The translations under genes were made by a program, and so were the position numbers. This document shows positions 8,492-18,046 of a DNA stretch of 64,000 nt, one piece after another. The DNA lies in contig NZ_JABURY010000021.1 of assembly GCF_014489845.1 (NCBI RefSeq), forward strand, positions 1-64,000. Direction: 5' to 3'. This DNA is from Frischella japonica (GTDB lineage Bacteria > Pseudomonadota > Gammaproteobacteria > Enterobacterales > Orbaceae). Position 1 is the stretch's first letter. Each line of letters begins with the position of its first letter. The notes under the pieces are model-generated. The model had not been told where the DNA came from. It saw only the letters and a program-made list of their open reading frames with translations, and did no database searches.

Positions 8492-9650
8492 ATCTATATT
8501 AGAAGAAGTTGATGCGATGCTGTCTGGGCATTTCATACCTTACTATAAGGTAGCAATAGGTCTGGCTGCTATCATCGCATTAATATTTTCATTAGTATTG
8601 AGTCATGGATCAGTTTTTGAAGGCAAGATTGCAGTAATCGATCTTGATGGCTCTAAATACTCGACTGAATTGATCAGCAAAATTAATACTTCACCTTATA
8701 TACAAGTAAGTGAAGTCATTCGCGCCCCTGTTAATCCCATAACTTTAGTCTCGCACGATCGTAATCTTGGCGTCTTATATATTCCGAAAGGATTAGAAAA
8801 AAGTTTGAAAAGAGGTGATCAATCAGTCAATTTAGGTTACTTTGTAGATGATACAAATGATGCGCAAAATGCCAAAATCTTACCTAGCTTAAATGAATAT
8901 ATTCCTGAGTTAGGGGCTGAAATTAGCGTAAATCGCGTATCAGCTTTAGGCTTGGGTAAAGAAAGTACCGAAGCAACACTGGTACCAATGCAACTAAAAT
9001 CACGCTATATGTTCAATCCAGCTAGTGCATCAACCATTTCTACCATTATCTATTTTGTGTATTTCTTTTCTTCATTAACGTACGGGTTAACTTCGTTAAT
9101 GATTGTTGGTCGTCTAAAAGTGACTGGCTTATGGAATAGCGTAATGGAAAGAGGTCCGTTAGCATTAATGGCCAGAACGATACCTTATGCGCTATTTTAT
9201 ACCACGGGTTTAACTTTGATCGGAGCAATATTAGTGATATTTGGGCAACTACGTTTTGAAGGCAACTACTTTGCTTATGTACCAAGCATATTTATGACTG
9301 GTTTAGCATTTGGATGGTTAGGATTTTTGTTGTCCTGGAATACCAAAAATCCCGGTGAAGGTGCTAGTCGCATGATATTCTTAGTTCCTCCTGGTTTTAT
9401 TATGGGGGGATCTACCATGGCAGTCGGCCTTTTACCACTTTGGGCATATTATACAAGTTATGCATTCCCGTTAGTTTGGTTATTCCGATTTTTCCGCGAT
9501 TTTGCGATGCGCGGACGTACATTAGTTGATATGTTTGCTACTTACGGAGCATACATTATCTATTTAACCATCATCGCAGCAATTGTCATGGCAGTATATT
9601 TTCATGCTCAAAAATCTTACACGCAAAATGAGGCTGTAAAAAATTGTTAA
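8475..9650 (+). CDS. ABC-2 type permease (YhhJ-like)
   Basis: This protein of about 391 residues has one N-terminal membrane helix (VAIGLAAIIALIFSLVLS) and a large periplasmic part beginning GKIAVIDLDGSKYS. About five C-terminal helices follow, the ABC-2 exporter layout found in YhhJ/YbhS. I chose ATG 8475 because an AGG lies six bases upstream; ATG 8472 and TTG 8463 are in frame. It overlaps the hlyD-like gene by 17 bases. No ATP-binding subunit is encoded in the neighbourhood, so the energy source must come from elsewhere or the system is incomplete. Confidence 0.82.
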   Translation: MQNIIKSILEEVDAMLSGHFIPYYKVAIGLAAIIALIFSLVLSHGSVFEGKIAVIDLDGSKYSTELISKINTSPYIQVSEVIRAPVNPITLVSHDRNLGVLYIPKGLEKSLKRGDQSVNLGYFVDDTNDAQNAKILPSLNEYIPELGAEISVNRVSALGLGKESTEATLVPMQLKSRYMFNPASASTISTIIYFVYFFSSLTYGLTSLMIVGRLKVTGLWNSVMERGPLALMARTIPYALFYTTGLTLIGAILVIFGQLRFEGNYFAYVPSIFMTGLAFGWLGFLLSWNTKNPGEGASRMIFLVPPGFIMGGSTMAVGLLPLWAYYTSYAFPLVWLFRFFRDFAMRGRTLVDMFATYGAYIIYLTIIAAIVMAVYFHAQKSYTQNEAVKNC

Positions 9651-9719
9651 GCGCTGGTTGATTCTTTAGTAAAGCGTTATATCATGGATGAATCTTAATA
9701 ATAATGGAGTATATGTCTT

Positions 9720-11369
9720 ATGCTAAAAAATGTAGATCCAACCAAAACGGCTGCTTGGCAAGAATTACAGTCACATTTTGAGCAAATGCAAGATTGCACT
9801 ATACAATCTTTGTTTGCTAAAGATAGCGATCGCGCAAATAAATTTACGTTAACATTTAATGATCAAATTTTTATTGATTATTCCAAAAACCGAATCACTG
9901 AAACAACGCTTGAAAAATTGCGGGCACTAGCGACACAAAGCGGATTACGTGAAGCAATTCAAGCAATGTTCAGTGGAGAAAAAATTAACCGTACTGAAGA
10001 TCGCGCTGTTTTACATATCGCTTTACGTAACTTATCTAATACACCGATCTCTGTCGATGGCAAAAATGTAATGGATGATGTCAATGCTGTACTAGCGAAA
10101 ATGGAAACCTTTAGTCATAGAATTATCAGTGGCGAATGGAAAGGCTTTACTGGTAAAGCGATAACTGACATCGTAAATATTGGTATTGGTGGTTCTGATC
10201 TCGGTCCATTTATGGTGACTGAAGCACTACGACCTTATAAAAATCATCTAAATATGCACTTTGTATCAAACATTGATGGTACCCAAATCGTCGAAACATT
10301 GAAAAAAGTCAATCCAGAAACGACATTATTTTTAATCGCTTCAAAAACCTTTACGACACAAGAAACTATGACCAATGCACAAAGTGCCCGTGAATGGTTA
10401 TTAGATATTGCTAAAGATGAAACTGCCGTTGCTAAACATTTTGTTGCGTTATCAACGAATACCAAAGAAGTGGAAAAATTTGGTATTGATACGGCTAACA
10501 TGTTTGAATTCTGGGATTGGGTCGGTGGTCGTTATTCATTGTGGTCAGCAATTGGATTATCAATCGTATTATCAATTGGTTTTGATAACTTTAAGCAATT
10601 ATTAGCGGGCGCGCATGATATTGATAAACACTTCTGTGAAACATCATTTGAGAAAAATATTCCTGTAACGTTGGCTTTAATCAATTTATGGTATAACAAC
10701 TTCTTCGGTGCTGAAACTGAAGCTATTTTACCTTATGATCAATATATGCATCGTTTTGCTGCTTATTTCCAACAAGGTAATATGGAATCAAATGGCAAAT
10801 ATGTCGATCGTAACGGTCAGAAAGTTAGCTATACTACCGGGCCAATTATTTGGGGTGAACCAGGTACCAATGGCCAACATGCGTTTTATCAATTAATTCA
10901 TCAAGGCACTAAATTGATTCCTTGTGATTTTATTGCCCCAGCAATTAGCCATAATCCACTAGGCGATCATCATCAAAAATTATTATCCAACTTTTTTGCC
11001 CAAACTGAAGCATTAGCATTTGGTAAAAACGAGGCAGTAGTTGAACAAGAGTTTACTGCTGCCGGCAAAAATTTGGATGATGTTCAAACCATTATCCCAT
11101 TTAAAGTCTTTGAAGGTAATCGACCAACTAATTCTATTCTTCTAAAAGAAATTACACCTTATGCTTTAGGTGCATTAATTGCCATTTACGAACATAAAAT
11201 TTTCACACAGGGCGTTATTTGGAACATCTTTAGTTTTGACCAATGGGGGGTAGAATTAGGTAAACAATTAGCTGGACGTATTTTACCTGAACTTGAGAAT
11301 GATAACCCAATTACCACTCATGACAGTTCTACAAATAACCTAATCAATCGTTATAAATCTTGGCGTTAA
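9720..11369 (+). CDS. pgi: Glucose-6-phosphate isomerase
   Basis: This cytoplasmic glycolytic enzyme interconverts glucose 6-phosphate and fructose 6-phosphate. The 549 residues are full length and very close to the E. coli enzyme. Family signatures are visible: [10 protein letters not shown] near 153, the sugar-phosphate loop SKTFTTQET near 208, GNMESNGK near 352 with the catalytic Glu, [10 protein letters not shown] near 383 with the catalytic His, and YEHKIFTQG near 509 with the catalytic Lys. It has a weak GGAG ribosome binding site and lies 69 bases after the permease gene, probably with its own promoter. A strong terminator follows. Confidence 0.98.
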   Translation: MLKNVDPTKTAAWQELQSHFEQMQDCTIQSLFAKDSDRANKFTLTFNDQIFIDYSKNRITETTLEKLRALATQSGLREAIQAMFSGEKINRTEDRAVLHIALRNLSNTPISVDGKNVMDDVNAVLAKMETFSHRIISGEWKGFTGKAITDIVNIGIGGSDLGPFMVTEALRPYKNHLNMHFVSNIDGTQIVETLKKVNPETTLFLIASKTFTTQETMTNAQSAREWLLDIAKDETAVAKHFVALSTNTKEVEKFGIDTANMFEFWDWVGGRYSLWSAIGLSIVLSIGFDNFKQLLAGAHDIDKHFCETSFEKNIPVTLALINLWYNNFFGAETEAILPYDQYMHRFAAYFQQGNMESNGKYVDRNGQKVSYTTGPIIWGEPGTNGQHAFYQLIHQGTKLIPCDFIAPAISHNPLGDHHQKLLSNFFAQTEALAFGKNEAVVEQEFTAAGKNLDDVQTIIPFKVFEGNRPTNSILLKEITPYALGALIAIYEHKIFTQGVIWNIFSFDQWGVELGKQLAGRILPELENDNPITTHDSSTNNLINRYKSWR

Positions 11370-11395
11370 TTGGATGTTATTCTAATAAGTAAAAG

Positions 11396-11421
11396 AAAAA
11401 CCGCCGTTTGGCGGTTTTTTT
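11396..11421. terminator. Bidirectional terminator between pgi and crr
   Basis: AAACCGCC-TTT-GGCGGTTT-type hairpin with an A-run on the left and a T-run on the right. It serves the converging genes pgi (plus) and crr (minus). Confidence 0.88.
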
Positions 11422-11438
11422 ATTAAGATGATAACCGT

Positions 11439-11942
11439 TTATTTTTTTACCTTCATGATCGGCGTTTTACCTTCTTCAACGGTTCCGACTAACTTCACTA
11501 AATTATGGATACTATCCATATTAGAAATAACAACCGGTGTTAACACAGACTTAGCTTTATTGGCTAAAAACGGCAAGTCAAACTCAATGACTGTATCACC
11601 AACTCTGACTTGTTGTCCTTCATAAGCAATACGTGTAAAACCTTCACCTTTTAACTCGACCGTGTCAATACCAAAGTGAACAAAAAGTGCAATACCATCA
11701 TTAGATTCGATTGCAAAAGCATGGTTCGTTTCGAAAATCTTAACAATCTTACCAGATACTGGTGCAACAATTTTATTCCCATTAGGTTTGATTGCTACAC
11801 CATCACCAACAATCTTTTCTGCAAATACGACATCAGGTACATCTTCAATTTTAACAATCTCACCAGAAAGTGGTGCTAAAATCTCAATAAAATTCTGATC
11901 ATCATCAGAAACAAACTGTTTTAACTTATCGAAAAAACCCAT
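11439..11942 (-). CDS. crr: PTS glucose-specific EIIA component
   Basis: EIIA-Glc takes phosphate from HPr and passes it to EIIB domains. In its free form it inhibits other sugar permeases, and in its phosphorylated form it stimulates adenylate cyclase in enterobacteria. The 167 residues show the two active-site histidines, His74 in ETNHAF and His89 in LFVHFGIDT. The N-terminal amphipathic [10 protein letters not shown] segment contacts the membrane in homologues. It follows ptsI by nine bases in the classical ptsH-ptsI-crr order. It is a candidate partner for the lone EIIB at 17.7 kb. Confidence 0.97.
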   Translation of the reverse strand: MGFFDKLKQFVSDDDQNFIEILAPLSGEIVKIEDVPDVVFAEKIVGDGVAIKPNGNKIVAPVSGKIVKIFETNHAFAIESNDGIALFVHFGIDTVELKGEGFTRIAYEGQQVRVGDTVIEFDLPFLANKAKSVLTPVVISNMDSIHNLVKLVGTVEEGKTPIMKVKK

Positions 11943-11951
11943 GGCATTCTC

Positions 11952-13679
11952 CTAATAAACTTGCTTTTCAGCAGCAAATTTTTCAAGTAAATCACTAATT
12001 TCTTTGGCTGTCGCTTTTTGTAATACCTCATCAGCTAGTTTTTTCGCTTCACTAAAATGGGTATTACGAATAATTTTTTTAATTTTTGGAATCGAAATTG
12101 ATCCCATACTAAACTCATCTAATCCCATACCAAGCAATAAGACCGTAGCACGCTCATCACCACCCAATTCACCGCACATCCCAGTCCATTTACCTTCTTG
12201 ATGTGATGCATCAATCACATTTTTGATAAGATTCAATACCGATGGTGAAAGCGGATTATAAAGATGAGAAATTAATTCATTACCACGATCAACTGCTAAA
12301 GTATATTGTGTTAAATCATTAGTGCCAATACTTAAGAAATCCACTTCTTTAGCTAAATGACGCGCAATAACTGCTGCAGATGGTGTTTCAACCATTACAC
12401 CAACTTCAATATTTTCGTCAAATTTTTTGCCTTCAGATTTTAGCTGTTGTTTAAGCGTATTTAATTCTGATTTTAAAATCTGTACTTCTTCAACCGAAAT
12501 AATCATCGGGAACATAATACGTAATTTACCAAAAGCGGAAGCTCGTAAAATGGCACGTAATTGTGCGTGAAGAATCTCTTTTTTATCCATACAGATACGA
12601 ATAGCTCGCCAACCTAAGAATGGATTTTCTTCCTTCGGTAAATGCATATATGGTACATCTTTATCACCACCAATATCCATTGTACGAACAATAACCGCTA
12701 AACCATTAGTTGATTCCGCAACTTCTTTATAAGCTTTAAATTGCTCTTCTTCGTTCGGATAAGCGTCACGATCCATAAATAAAAATTCAGTACGATAAAG
12801 CCCAACACCTTCATAGCCATTACGTTCAGCACCAGCAATATCACGCACTGTACCGATGTTAGCACATACTTCCACTTGATGACCGTCTAAGGTAATAGCC
12901 GGTAAATCTTTTAATTTAGCTAACTCTTCTTTATCGGCGATAAATTGCTTTTGAACGGATTTTAATTGCTCAATGGTCTTATCATTCGGATTAATGTAAA
13001 TTTTATTATTGATGGCATCGAGAACCAGAAAATCACCATGTTTAATTTCTTTTGTTGCATTCGATGTTCCAACAATGGCAGGAATTTCAAGAGAACGCGC
13101 CATAATCGAAGTATGCGAAGTACGTCCACCAATATCGGTGATAAAGCCAAGTACCATTTCTAAATTTAACTGTGCGGTTTCAGACGGCGTTAAATCGTTA
13201 GCAACTAAAATACATGGTTCATTAATAGCACTTAAATCAACTATTTCCAAACCAAGAATATTTTTAAGTAAACGTTTACCAATATCACGAATATCAGCCG
13301 CACGTTCTTTTAAATATTCATCATCTAAACCTTCAAGTTCTTTCGCTTGCGCTTCAAAAACAGCATTAACTGCAGAATCCGCAGATACATGTTTTGTTTT
13401 TATACGATTAATTACTTCAGATTCCAGATCTTCATCTTCCAACAGCATGATGTGACCTTCAAAAATTGCGGCCTTATCTTCACCTAAAGTTTTTTTAGCG
13501 CGCTCCATAATAGAGTTTAATTGTTGGCTCGATTTTTCGCGGGCACTTTTAAAGCGCTCAATTTCATCATTCACCTTGTTATCAGCAATGGGTCTTGTGT
13601 TAATAACAATTTCATCTTCTTTTAATAGTAGAGCCTTAGCAAAGGCTATGCCTGGCGACACAAGTATACCTGTAACCAT
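11952..13679 (-). CDS. ptsI: PTS enzyme I
   Basis: Enzyme I starts the phosphotransferase chain by taking phosphate from phosphoenolpyruvate and giving it to HPr. The 575 residues match the E. coli length. The phosphorylated His is His189 in [13 protein letters not shown], the HPr-binding helical part lies before it, and the PEP-binding barrel follows with [13 protein letters not shown] and the signature [10 protein letters not shown] near 452. It lies between ptsH and crr and is certainly co-transcribed with them. Confidence 0.98.
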   Translation of the reverse strand: MVTGILVSPGIAFAKALLLKEDEIVINTRPIADNKVNDEIERFKSAREKSSQQLNSIMERAKKTLGEDKAAIFEGHIMLLEDEDLESEVINRIKTKHVSADSAVNAVFEAQAKELEGLDDEYLKERAADIRDIGKRLLKNILGLEIVDLSAINEPCILVANDLTPSETAQLNLEMVLGFITDIGGRTSHTSIMARSLEIPAIVGTSNATKEIKHGDFLVLDAINNKIYINPNDKTIEQLKSVQKQFIADKEELAKLKDLPAITLDGHQVEVCANIGTVRDIAGAERNGYEGVGLYRTEFLFMDRDAYPNEEEQFKAYKEVAESTNGLAVIVRTMDIGGDKDVPYMHLPKEENPFLGWRAIRICMDKKEILHAQLRAILRASAFGKLRIMFPMIISVEEVQILKSELNTLKQQLKSEGKKFDENIEVGVMVETPSAAVIARHLAKEVDFLSIGTNDLTQYTLAVDRGNELISHLYNPLSPSVLNLIKNVIDASHQEGKWTGMCGELGGDERATVLLLGMGLDEFSMGSISIPKIKKIIRNTHFSEAKKLADEVLQKATAKEISDLLEKFAAEKQVY

Positions 13680-13742
13680 AATATTTTATCCTTATATGAT
13701 GATATTATAGAAATTTAACATTTTTAAATTCGGAAGGAGGAA

Positions 13743-14000
13743 TTATTCAAGCTCTGGTATTAGCTTGACCAGATGGTCGACAGCTTCTTTTTCGTCTTCA
13801 CCATCAGCGGAAATGGTAATTACTGTTCCCTGAGTTAACCCTAAGGTTTGTAATTTAAATAAACTTTTTGCACTCGCAGTTTTGCCATTTGAAGTCACCG
13901 TTATCTCAGAATTAAACGCTTTTGCTTCTTTGACAAATTGAGCGGCCGGCCGAGTATGCAGACCATTTGGTGCAGTGATAGTGACATCTTGCCTATGCAT
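13743..14000 (-). CDS. ptsH: PTS phosphocarrier protein HPr
   Basis: HPr is the small carrier that moves phosphate from enzyme I to the EIIA domains. The 85 residues are the standard size. His15 lies in PNGLHTRPA and the conserved Ser46 region reads [12 protein letters not shown]. It is the first gene of ptsH-ptsI-crr, with an AGGGG ribosome binding site. An AT-rich leader with a perfect inverted repeat stands upstream. Confidence 0.98.
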   Translation of the reverse strand: MHRQDVTITAPNGLHTRPAAQFVKEAKAFNSEITVTSNGKTASAKSLFKLQTLGLTQGTVITISADGEDEKEAVDHLVKLIPELE

Positions 14001-14050
14001 GTTTATGTACCCCTAAGTATAATATATTTTGTTCAATATAAATAAAATTC

Positions 14051-14076
14051 ATGATAAATACCAGTTGATTTATCAT
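14051..14076. promoter_or_regulatory. Inverted repeat in the ptsH upstream region
   Basis: ATGATAAAT and ATTTATCAT flank the eight-base spacer ACCAGTTG, a perfect nine-base inverted repeat 50 bases upstream of the ptsH start. It has no T-run, so it is not an obvious terminator, and it does not match the CRP or Cra consensus. A protein site or 5' leader hairpin are both possible. The rest of 14001-14385 shows only AT-rich promoter-like DNA. Confidence 0.35.
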
Positions 14077-14385
14077 CTATTACGAACTAACTATGGCTGC
14101 TATTATGGCGAGGAAATTGGATTGAAACAAGTATAAATGTTAACCCATTGTTATTTATAAGATTTATCTGACATAAGATCGCATTCATTCCTTAAAAATA
14201 GTAAAATTTATAAAATATCCGCTTATCAATATTTTAATTTTTTATAACGCTATAATTTATTAAATAAATTCAAATTTTCTGTTTAATTAATCCGATGTCT
14301 TGACAGTTCTCTTAATATAAAACACAACATTTTATCAAGCCGATTATAATATAAGCAATTAGACACTGCTTGATAAAAAATTTAC

Positions 14386-14414
14386 TGGACAAATCTCCGC
14401 TAAATGCGTAATAT
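14386..14414 (+). promoter_or_regulatory. Promoter of the tRNA-His/tRNA-Pro unit
   Basis: TGGACA (14386-14391) and TAATAT (14409-14414) are spaced by 17 bases. A GC-rich discriminator TGCGTCC follows, which is typical of stable-RNA promoters under stringent control. Transcription would begin about ten bases before the tRNA. Confidence 0.65.
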
Positions 14415-14431
14415 TGCGTCCTGATTCGTAT

Positions 14432-14508
14432 GGTGGCTATAGCTCAGTTGGTAGAGCCCTGGATTGTGATTCCAGTTGTCGTGGGTTCGAGTCCCATTAG
14501 CCACCCCA
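14432..14508 (+). tRNA. hisR: tRNA-His (anticodon GTG)
   Basis: The full cloverleaf is present. The acceptor stem GTGGCTA pairs with TAGCCAC, with the extra 5' G(-1) typical of tRNA-His opposite C73. The D-loop is AGCTCAGTTGGTAGAG, the anticodon GTG is at 14466-14468, the T-arm carries GGTTCGA and the CCA end is encoded. It is nearly identical to the E. coli gene. A tRNA-Pro follows after ten bases in the same unit. Confidence 0.97.
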
Positions 14509-14518
14509 CTTATTCTGA

Positions 14519-14595
14519 CGGCGAGTAGCGCAGCTTGGTAGCGCAACTGGTTTGGGACCAGTGGGTCGGAGGTTCGAATCCTCTCTCGCCGACCA
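14519..14595 (+). tRNA. proM: tRNA-Pro (anticodon TGG)
   Basis: A 77-base tRNA with acceptor CGGCGAG/CTCGCCG, anticodon loop TTTGGGA with TGG at 14553-14555, T-loop GGTTCGAATC and an encoded CCA. In E. coli the corresponding unit is argX-hisR-leuT-proM. Here only the His and Pro genes remain next to each other. Confidence 0.97.
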
Positions 14596-14604
14596 ATTTA
14601 ATAT

Positions 14605-14636
14605 AAAAAAGCCTACCTATTCGAGTAGGCTTTTTT
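14605..14636 (+). terminator. Terminator of the tRNA unit
   Basis: Hairpin with GCCTAC / GTAGGC stem extended by A and T runs, followed by TTTTTT. It lies ten bases after the tRNA-Pro CCA end. Confidence 0.88.
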
Positions 14637-14926
14637 ATTATCTTAATTTCAATGAGTTATCATTCAACTTTAGCTAAATATTCTTCCGTCATTTATTAGT
14701 TAGCCATTCACATACAAGACTCAATCAGCAATGAAATTATGATAACAGATATTATCGAATTAATTATTATTCAAACTAATTTAGCGTGAAAAAAGATTTA
14801 AACGCTTATATAAAAAAATAGGCACACAAAATCGATCACCCAAATTGTACCTTGACAAAAAGTTAATCTAAAATAAGCCATACCTGTAGTTAATAACTCA
14901 TATTACTAAAAATAAAATGCAACAGT

Positions 14927-14938
14927 TACAACGTTTTA
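14927..14938. promoter_or_regulatory. Possible LacI-type operator before the sugar locus
   Basis: TACAACGTTTTA is nearly palindromic around a central CG (five-base arms, four of five pairs match), the usual form of LacI/GalR-family operators. A LacI-type ScrR-like repressor is encoded 4 kb downstream at the other end of this locus. The link is inference. The rest of 14641-15113 is AT-rich non-coding DNA with the CRP-like site listed separately. Confidence 0.35.
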
Positions 14939-15016
14939 CACCAAATGAGCTATACGAGTTAATTTTCGTTTTTATAGGGTGAAAAATAAACTATTGTTTT
15001 ATTAAAAATAAACAAA

Positions 15017-15038
15017 TTACGTGATCTTGCTCTCATTT
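15017..15038. promoter_or_regulatory. CRP-like site upstream of the sugar symporter
   Basis: CGTGA-TCTTGC-TCTCA (15020-15035) matches the CRP consensus TGTGA-N6-TCACA at eight of ten core bases, with T residues on the right flank. It lies about 85 bases before the symporter start, a normal distance for CRP activation. This would place the locus under carbon catabolite control. Confidence 0.5.
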
Positions 15039-15113
15039 ATGAAAGTTTAGATTTCTGGCTAAAAATTTAGCTAATTAGTCTAAATCTACTTTCCTTAGAT
15101 GGAGCATAAAAAA

Positions 15114-16370
15114 ATGAGTACTGCATTCTATAAAAATACCAACTATTGGTTTTCATCTTGTTACAGTATGGTCTATTATGCGGCAGGAAGTTTAGTCTTT
15201 TCCTTTTACGCAATCTGGCTAAGTAAGAAAATTGGTTTAACCGCTGAACAAACTGGCATTCTTTACTCTTGCAATTATTTTATTGCCTTAATCATCATGT
15301 TCTTTTATGGCATCACTCAAGATAAATTGGTTTTGCGTAAACATTTAGTTTGGTTTCAAAGTTTGATCATCACCGGTGGTGCGCCGTTTTTAATTTATGT
15401 TTATGAACCACTACTACGCTCCCATTTTTATATTGGTGTTATTTCCGGCAGTATTTATTTAGGTTTTGGCTGGATAGCTGGAATGGGATTAATTGATTCT
15501 TATTGTGAAAAAATAAGCCGGGCTTTTGGTTTTGAATTCGGACAAGCTCGTACATGGGGATGCATTGCCTATGCTATCGGTACCTTCATTGCAGGAATAC
15601 TTATTTCAAAAAATCCACATCTTAATTTTTGGGCAGCTTCCGTAATTGGTCTTTTATTTATTACGTTAAATATCTTATTTAAACCTGATTTAAGTAGAGC
15701 TAATTTATCAATGGTCAAAGTCAATGAACCATTGAAATTAAATGAGATTATTGCTGTTTTCAAATTAAAAGATTTCTGGGTTTTCGTCATATACGTATTA
15801 GGAACTTACAGTTTATACAATATCTATGATCAACAACTCTTCCCTGTTTATTTTACTAATCTATTTGGTAATGAAGGCGCAGGATATGAAATATATGGTA
15901 TGTTAAATTCGTTACAAGTATTTCTTGAAGCAGCTGTTATGTTTACTGTGCCATTTATTGTCAATAAAGTTGGGGCTAAAAATGCACTTATCTTTGCAGC
16001 ATGTGTGTCAGCAGCTAGAATCTTAATGACTGGCTATGCCGAATCAATTTTCTTTATCTCAATTATCAAATTAATGCACTGTCTCGAAATTACAACTGTT
16101 TTGGTTGCAGTGTTTAAATATATTGCCCTTAATTTTGATAAACGTTTATCCGCCACCGTTTTTTTAGTTGGTTATCAAGTCGCTGGTTCCGTCGGTGTCA
16201 TTCTATTTTCGACTATTGCCGGTAATTTTTATGATGCCAATGGCCCTGCCGCTACCTTTAAAGGTCTGGGATTTATCGTTGTCTTATTTATGATTTTTGC
16301 CATTGCGTTTTTAAATAGTGAAAAGAAAAGTTTGGTGCAAAATCATAATTCGATTAATGACGTTAACTAA
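15114..16370 (+). CDS. LacY-family oligosaccharide:H+ symporter (MFS)
   Basis: This 418-residue, twelve-helix inner-membrane symporter is of the LacY/RafB/MelY/CscB family, so it imports a di- or oligosaccharide with a proton without phosphorylating it. Residues key to LacY are conserved: the Arg of EFGQARTWG (LacY Arg144), Glu in SLQVFLEAAVMF (Glu269), Arg in SAARIL (Arg302), and Lys, His and Glu in KLMHCLE (Lys319, His322, Glu325). I placed the start at ATG 15114 because the GGAG ribosome binding site overlaps the upstream in-frame ATG at 15099. A GH172 enzyme gene follows after 57 bases, so this is probably its transporter. The sugar is unknown, and a fructoside is suggested by the neighbours. 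Confidence 0.88.
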   Translation: MSTAFYKNTNYWFSSCYSMVYYAAGSLVFSFYAIWLSKKIGLTAEQTGILYSCNYFIALIIMFFYGITQDKLVLRKHLVWFQSLIITGGAPFLIYVYEPLLRSHFYIGVISGSIYLGFGWIAGMGLIDSYCEKISRAFGFEFGQARTWGCIAYAIGTFIAGILISKNPHLNFWAASVIGLLFITLNILFKPDLSRANLSMVKVNEPLKLNEIIAVFKLKDFWVFVIYVLGTYSLYNIYDQQLFPVYFTNLFGNEGAGYEIYGMLNSLQVFLEAAVMFTVPFIVNKVGAKNALIFAACVSAARILMTGYAESIFFISIIKLMHCLEITTVLVAVFKYIALNFDKRLSATVFLVGYQVAGSVGVILFSTIAGNFYDANGPAATFKGLGFIVVLFMIFAIAFLNSEKKSLVQNHNSINDVN

Positions 16371-16427
16371 TCGAGTTACATAATATTTTAATATAAATTA
16401 TCGCATAATTAACTACGAGGTATCATA

Positions 16428-17546
16428 ATGAATTTACTTAGCTCTGTAACTACATTTCAACACGAACAAACACGTACAATATCGCCCGAAAATATGACCG
16501 GTGAAAAAGGTAAATCATGCATGGCAGCCAGCCATCTCGGACCAAGTCGAAAAGGCAGTGGTTATATTCGTATTAAAAGCGGTGAAAGCGTAACCATTGC
16601 TGATATTAAAGGGCCTGCTGAAATCCGCCATATTTGGTTCACACTGACAGATAAAACGGTTCGTGGTAGCTTTGTTTTACGTGATGTTGTTATTCGAATT
16701 TATTGGGATGATGAACAAGTGCCATCGGTTGAATCGCCTATTGGGGACTTTTTCTGTAACGGTTTTGGTGCCCGTTGTGATATCAACTCGTTACCTATTG
16801 TAGTGAACCCTACTGGTGGATTTAATAGCTACTTTAGAATGCCATTTAATAAATCAGCTAAAATTGTTATCACTAATGAACATGAAGCTGATCTTGAACA
16901 TTTCTTCTTTACTGTCAATTATGCCTTGATGCCACAACCCTTTGTTGAACCGCTATATTTTCACGCACAATGGCGCCGTCAACGTGTGACTAATCCTGGG
17001 GTTGATTATGTCATTATCGATAATGTTAAAGGTCACGGCTATTATGTGGGAACTTATCTTGCTCTTACCGCTCTAGAACGTTACTGGTGGGGTGAAGGCG
17101 AATTTAAATTTTATTTAGATGGTGACTCCGACTATCCAACACAAAATTCTACCGGATCCGAAGATTATTTTGGTGGTGCTTGGGCATTTCATCATCGTGA
17201 TGATAAAGGGCGTGCTTCGGCGCAATGCTTCCAAACTCTATTTGTGGGTTATCCATGGCAAACGAATCGCGATCATACACGAGATTATTTTCAAACTGGT
17301 GATGCCAATCCAGTGCATGGTTTTGGTGATGATGCTTTACCAATGCATGGGCTATATCGCTGGCACTTACCTGATCCAATTGCTTTTCATGAAGATCTTA
17401 AAGTAACTTTCCAACAAATTGGTAATGATGATATTCGTTTATATGAACGGCAAGATGATATTGCTACTGTGGCATATTGGTATCAAAACCCAACGCAAAA
17501 TCATAATCCAGTTTTCCCAAATCAACAACAACGCTTGCCGCGTTAG
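16428..17546 (+). CDS. GH172 (DUF2961) glycoside hydrolase, putative fructo/arabinofuranosidase
   Basis: The 372-residue protein matches the DUF2961 family, now glycoside hydrolase family 172. Known members act on difructose anhydride or other alpha-D-fructofuranosides and on D-arabinofuranosides. Visible family features are GSGYIRIKSGES near 43, AEIRHIWFTL near 64, WWGEGEFKFYLDGD near 220 and STGSEDYFGGAW near 241-252. Candidate catalytic acids are Glu223/Glu225 and Glu245. There is no signal peptide, so it acts in the cytoplasm on sugar brought in by the symporter 57 bases upstream. A GAGG ribosome binding site precedes it. The exact substrate is inference from family and from the ScrR-like neighbour. 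Confidence 0.8.
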   Translation: MNLLSSVTTFQHEQTRTISPENMTGEKGKSCMAASHLGPSRKGSGYIRIKSGESVTIADIKGPAEIRHIWFTLTDKTVRGSFVLRDVVIRIYWDDEQVPSVESPIGDFFCNGFGARCDINSLPIVVNPTGGFNSYFRMPFNKSAKIVITNEHEADLEHFFFTVNYALMPQPFVEPLYFHAQWRRQRVTNPGVDYVIIDNVKGHGYYVGTYLALTALERYWWGEGEFKFYLDGDSDYPTQNSTGSEDYFGGAWAFHHRDDKGRASAQCFQTLFVGYPWQTNRDHTRDYFQTGDANPVHGFGDDALPMHGLYRWHLPDPIAFHEDLKVTFQQIGNDDIRLYERQDDIATVAYWYQNPTQNHNPVFPNQQQRLPR

Positions 17547-17559
17547 GATAACAATTTTC

Positions 17560-17595
17560 CACAACCTAGCGTATTTAAAAATGCCCTAGGTTGTG
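17560..17595. terminator. Hairpin after the GH172 gene
   Basis: CACAACCTAG and CTAGGTTGTG form a perfect ten-base stem with a loop of 16 bases, 14 bases after the stop codon. No clear T-run follows, so it may act as a weak terminator or as an mRNA-stabilising 3' structure between the GH172 gene and the EIIB gene. Confidence 0.5.
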
Positions 17596-17718
17596 CTTAA
17601 TAGCAACAATGAAAAACTGCAACGTCAATTCAGACTTGTAAGTTGTAAAACTTTAACTTTAGTAAGCTAAATATCACTTACTGCTAATCCGATTTAGATA
17701 AATAAGAGAAACGATAAA

Positions 17719-17982
17719 ATGACAAAAAGTTATTTAAAAATGGTAATGGAACTTGTTTCATTACTCGGAGGTGCCGAAAATATTAATTTTGTTACCCATT
17801 GCGCTACGCGCTTGAGAATTGATATTAAAGATAGCAAACTTGTGCATAAAGATAAAATCGCAGAATTAGAATCTGTAGCAAATATATCGGAAACTGAAGG
17901 TAAATATCATATCGTGACAGATCAAGATAAACTAGATGGAGTATTCAGTGAATTAGAAAAAACTTTAGAGCAAAAACATTAA
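17719..17982 (+). CDS. Stand-alone PTS EIIB domain (Glc/Bgl/Scr type)
   Basis: The 87-residue protein is a complete EIIB domain of the glucose-sucrose-beta-glucoside PTS class. LVSLLGGAENINFVTHCATRLRI contains the phosphorylation site Cys28, and the expected downstream SETEGKYHIV strand follows. No EIIC membrane domain or EIIA is fused or adjacent. The stop codon comes at the natural domain end, so it is not an obvious frameshift relic. It could relay phosphate from crr to a distant EIIC, serve as a regulatory phospho-sensor, or be what is left of a ScrA-type permease. It lies between the GH172 gene and the convergent ScrR-like gene. Confidence 0.82.
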   Translation: MTKSYLKMVMELVSLLGGAENINFVTHCATRLRIDIKDSKLVHKDKIAELESVANISETEGKYHIVTDQDKLDGVFSELEKTLEQKH

Positions 17983-18046
17983 CACCTCATTAACATTTGC
18001 TATGCTAAGCAATACCTTTTAAATCGATATAATCTATTTAAAATTA

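Noticed and set aside
14795-14808. TTTAAACGCTTATA as a second LacI-type operator
   Set aside because: Only three of five arm positions pair, too weak to support.
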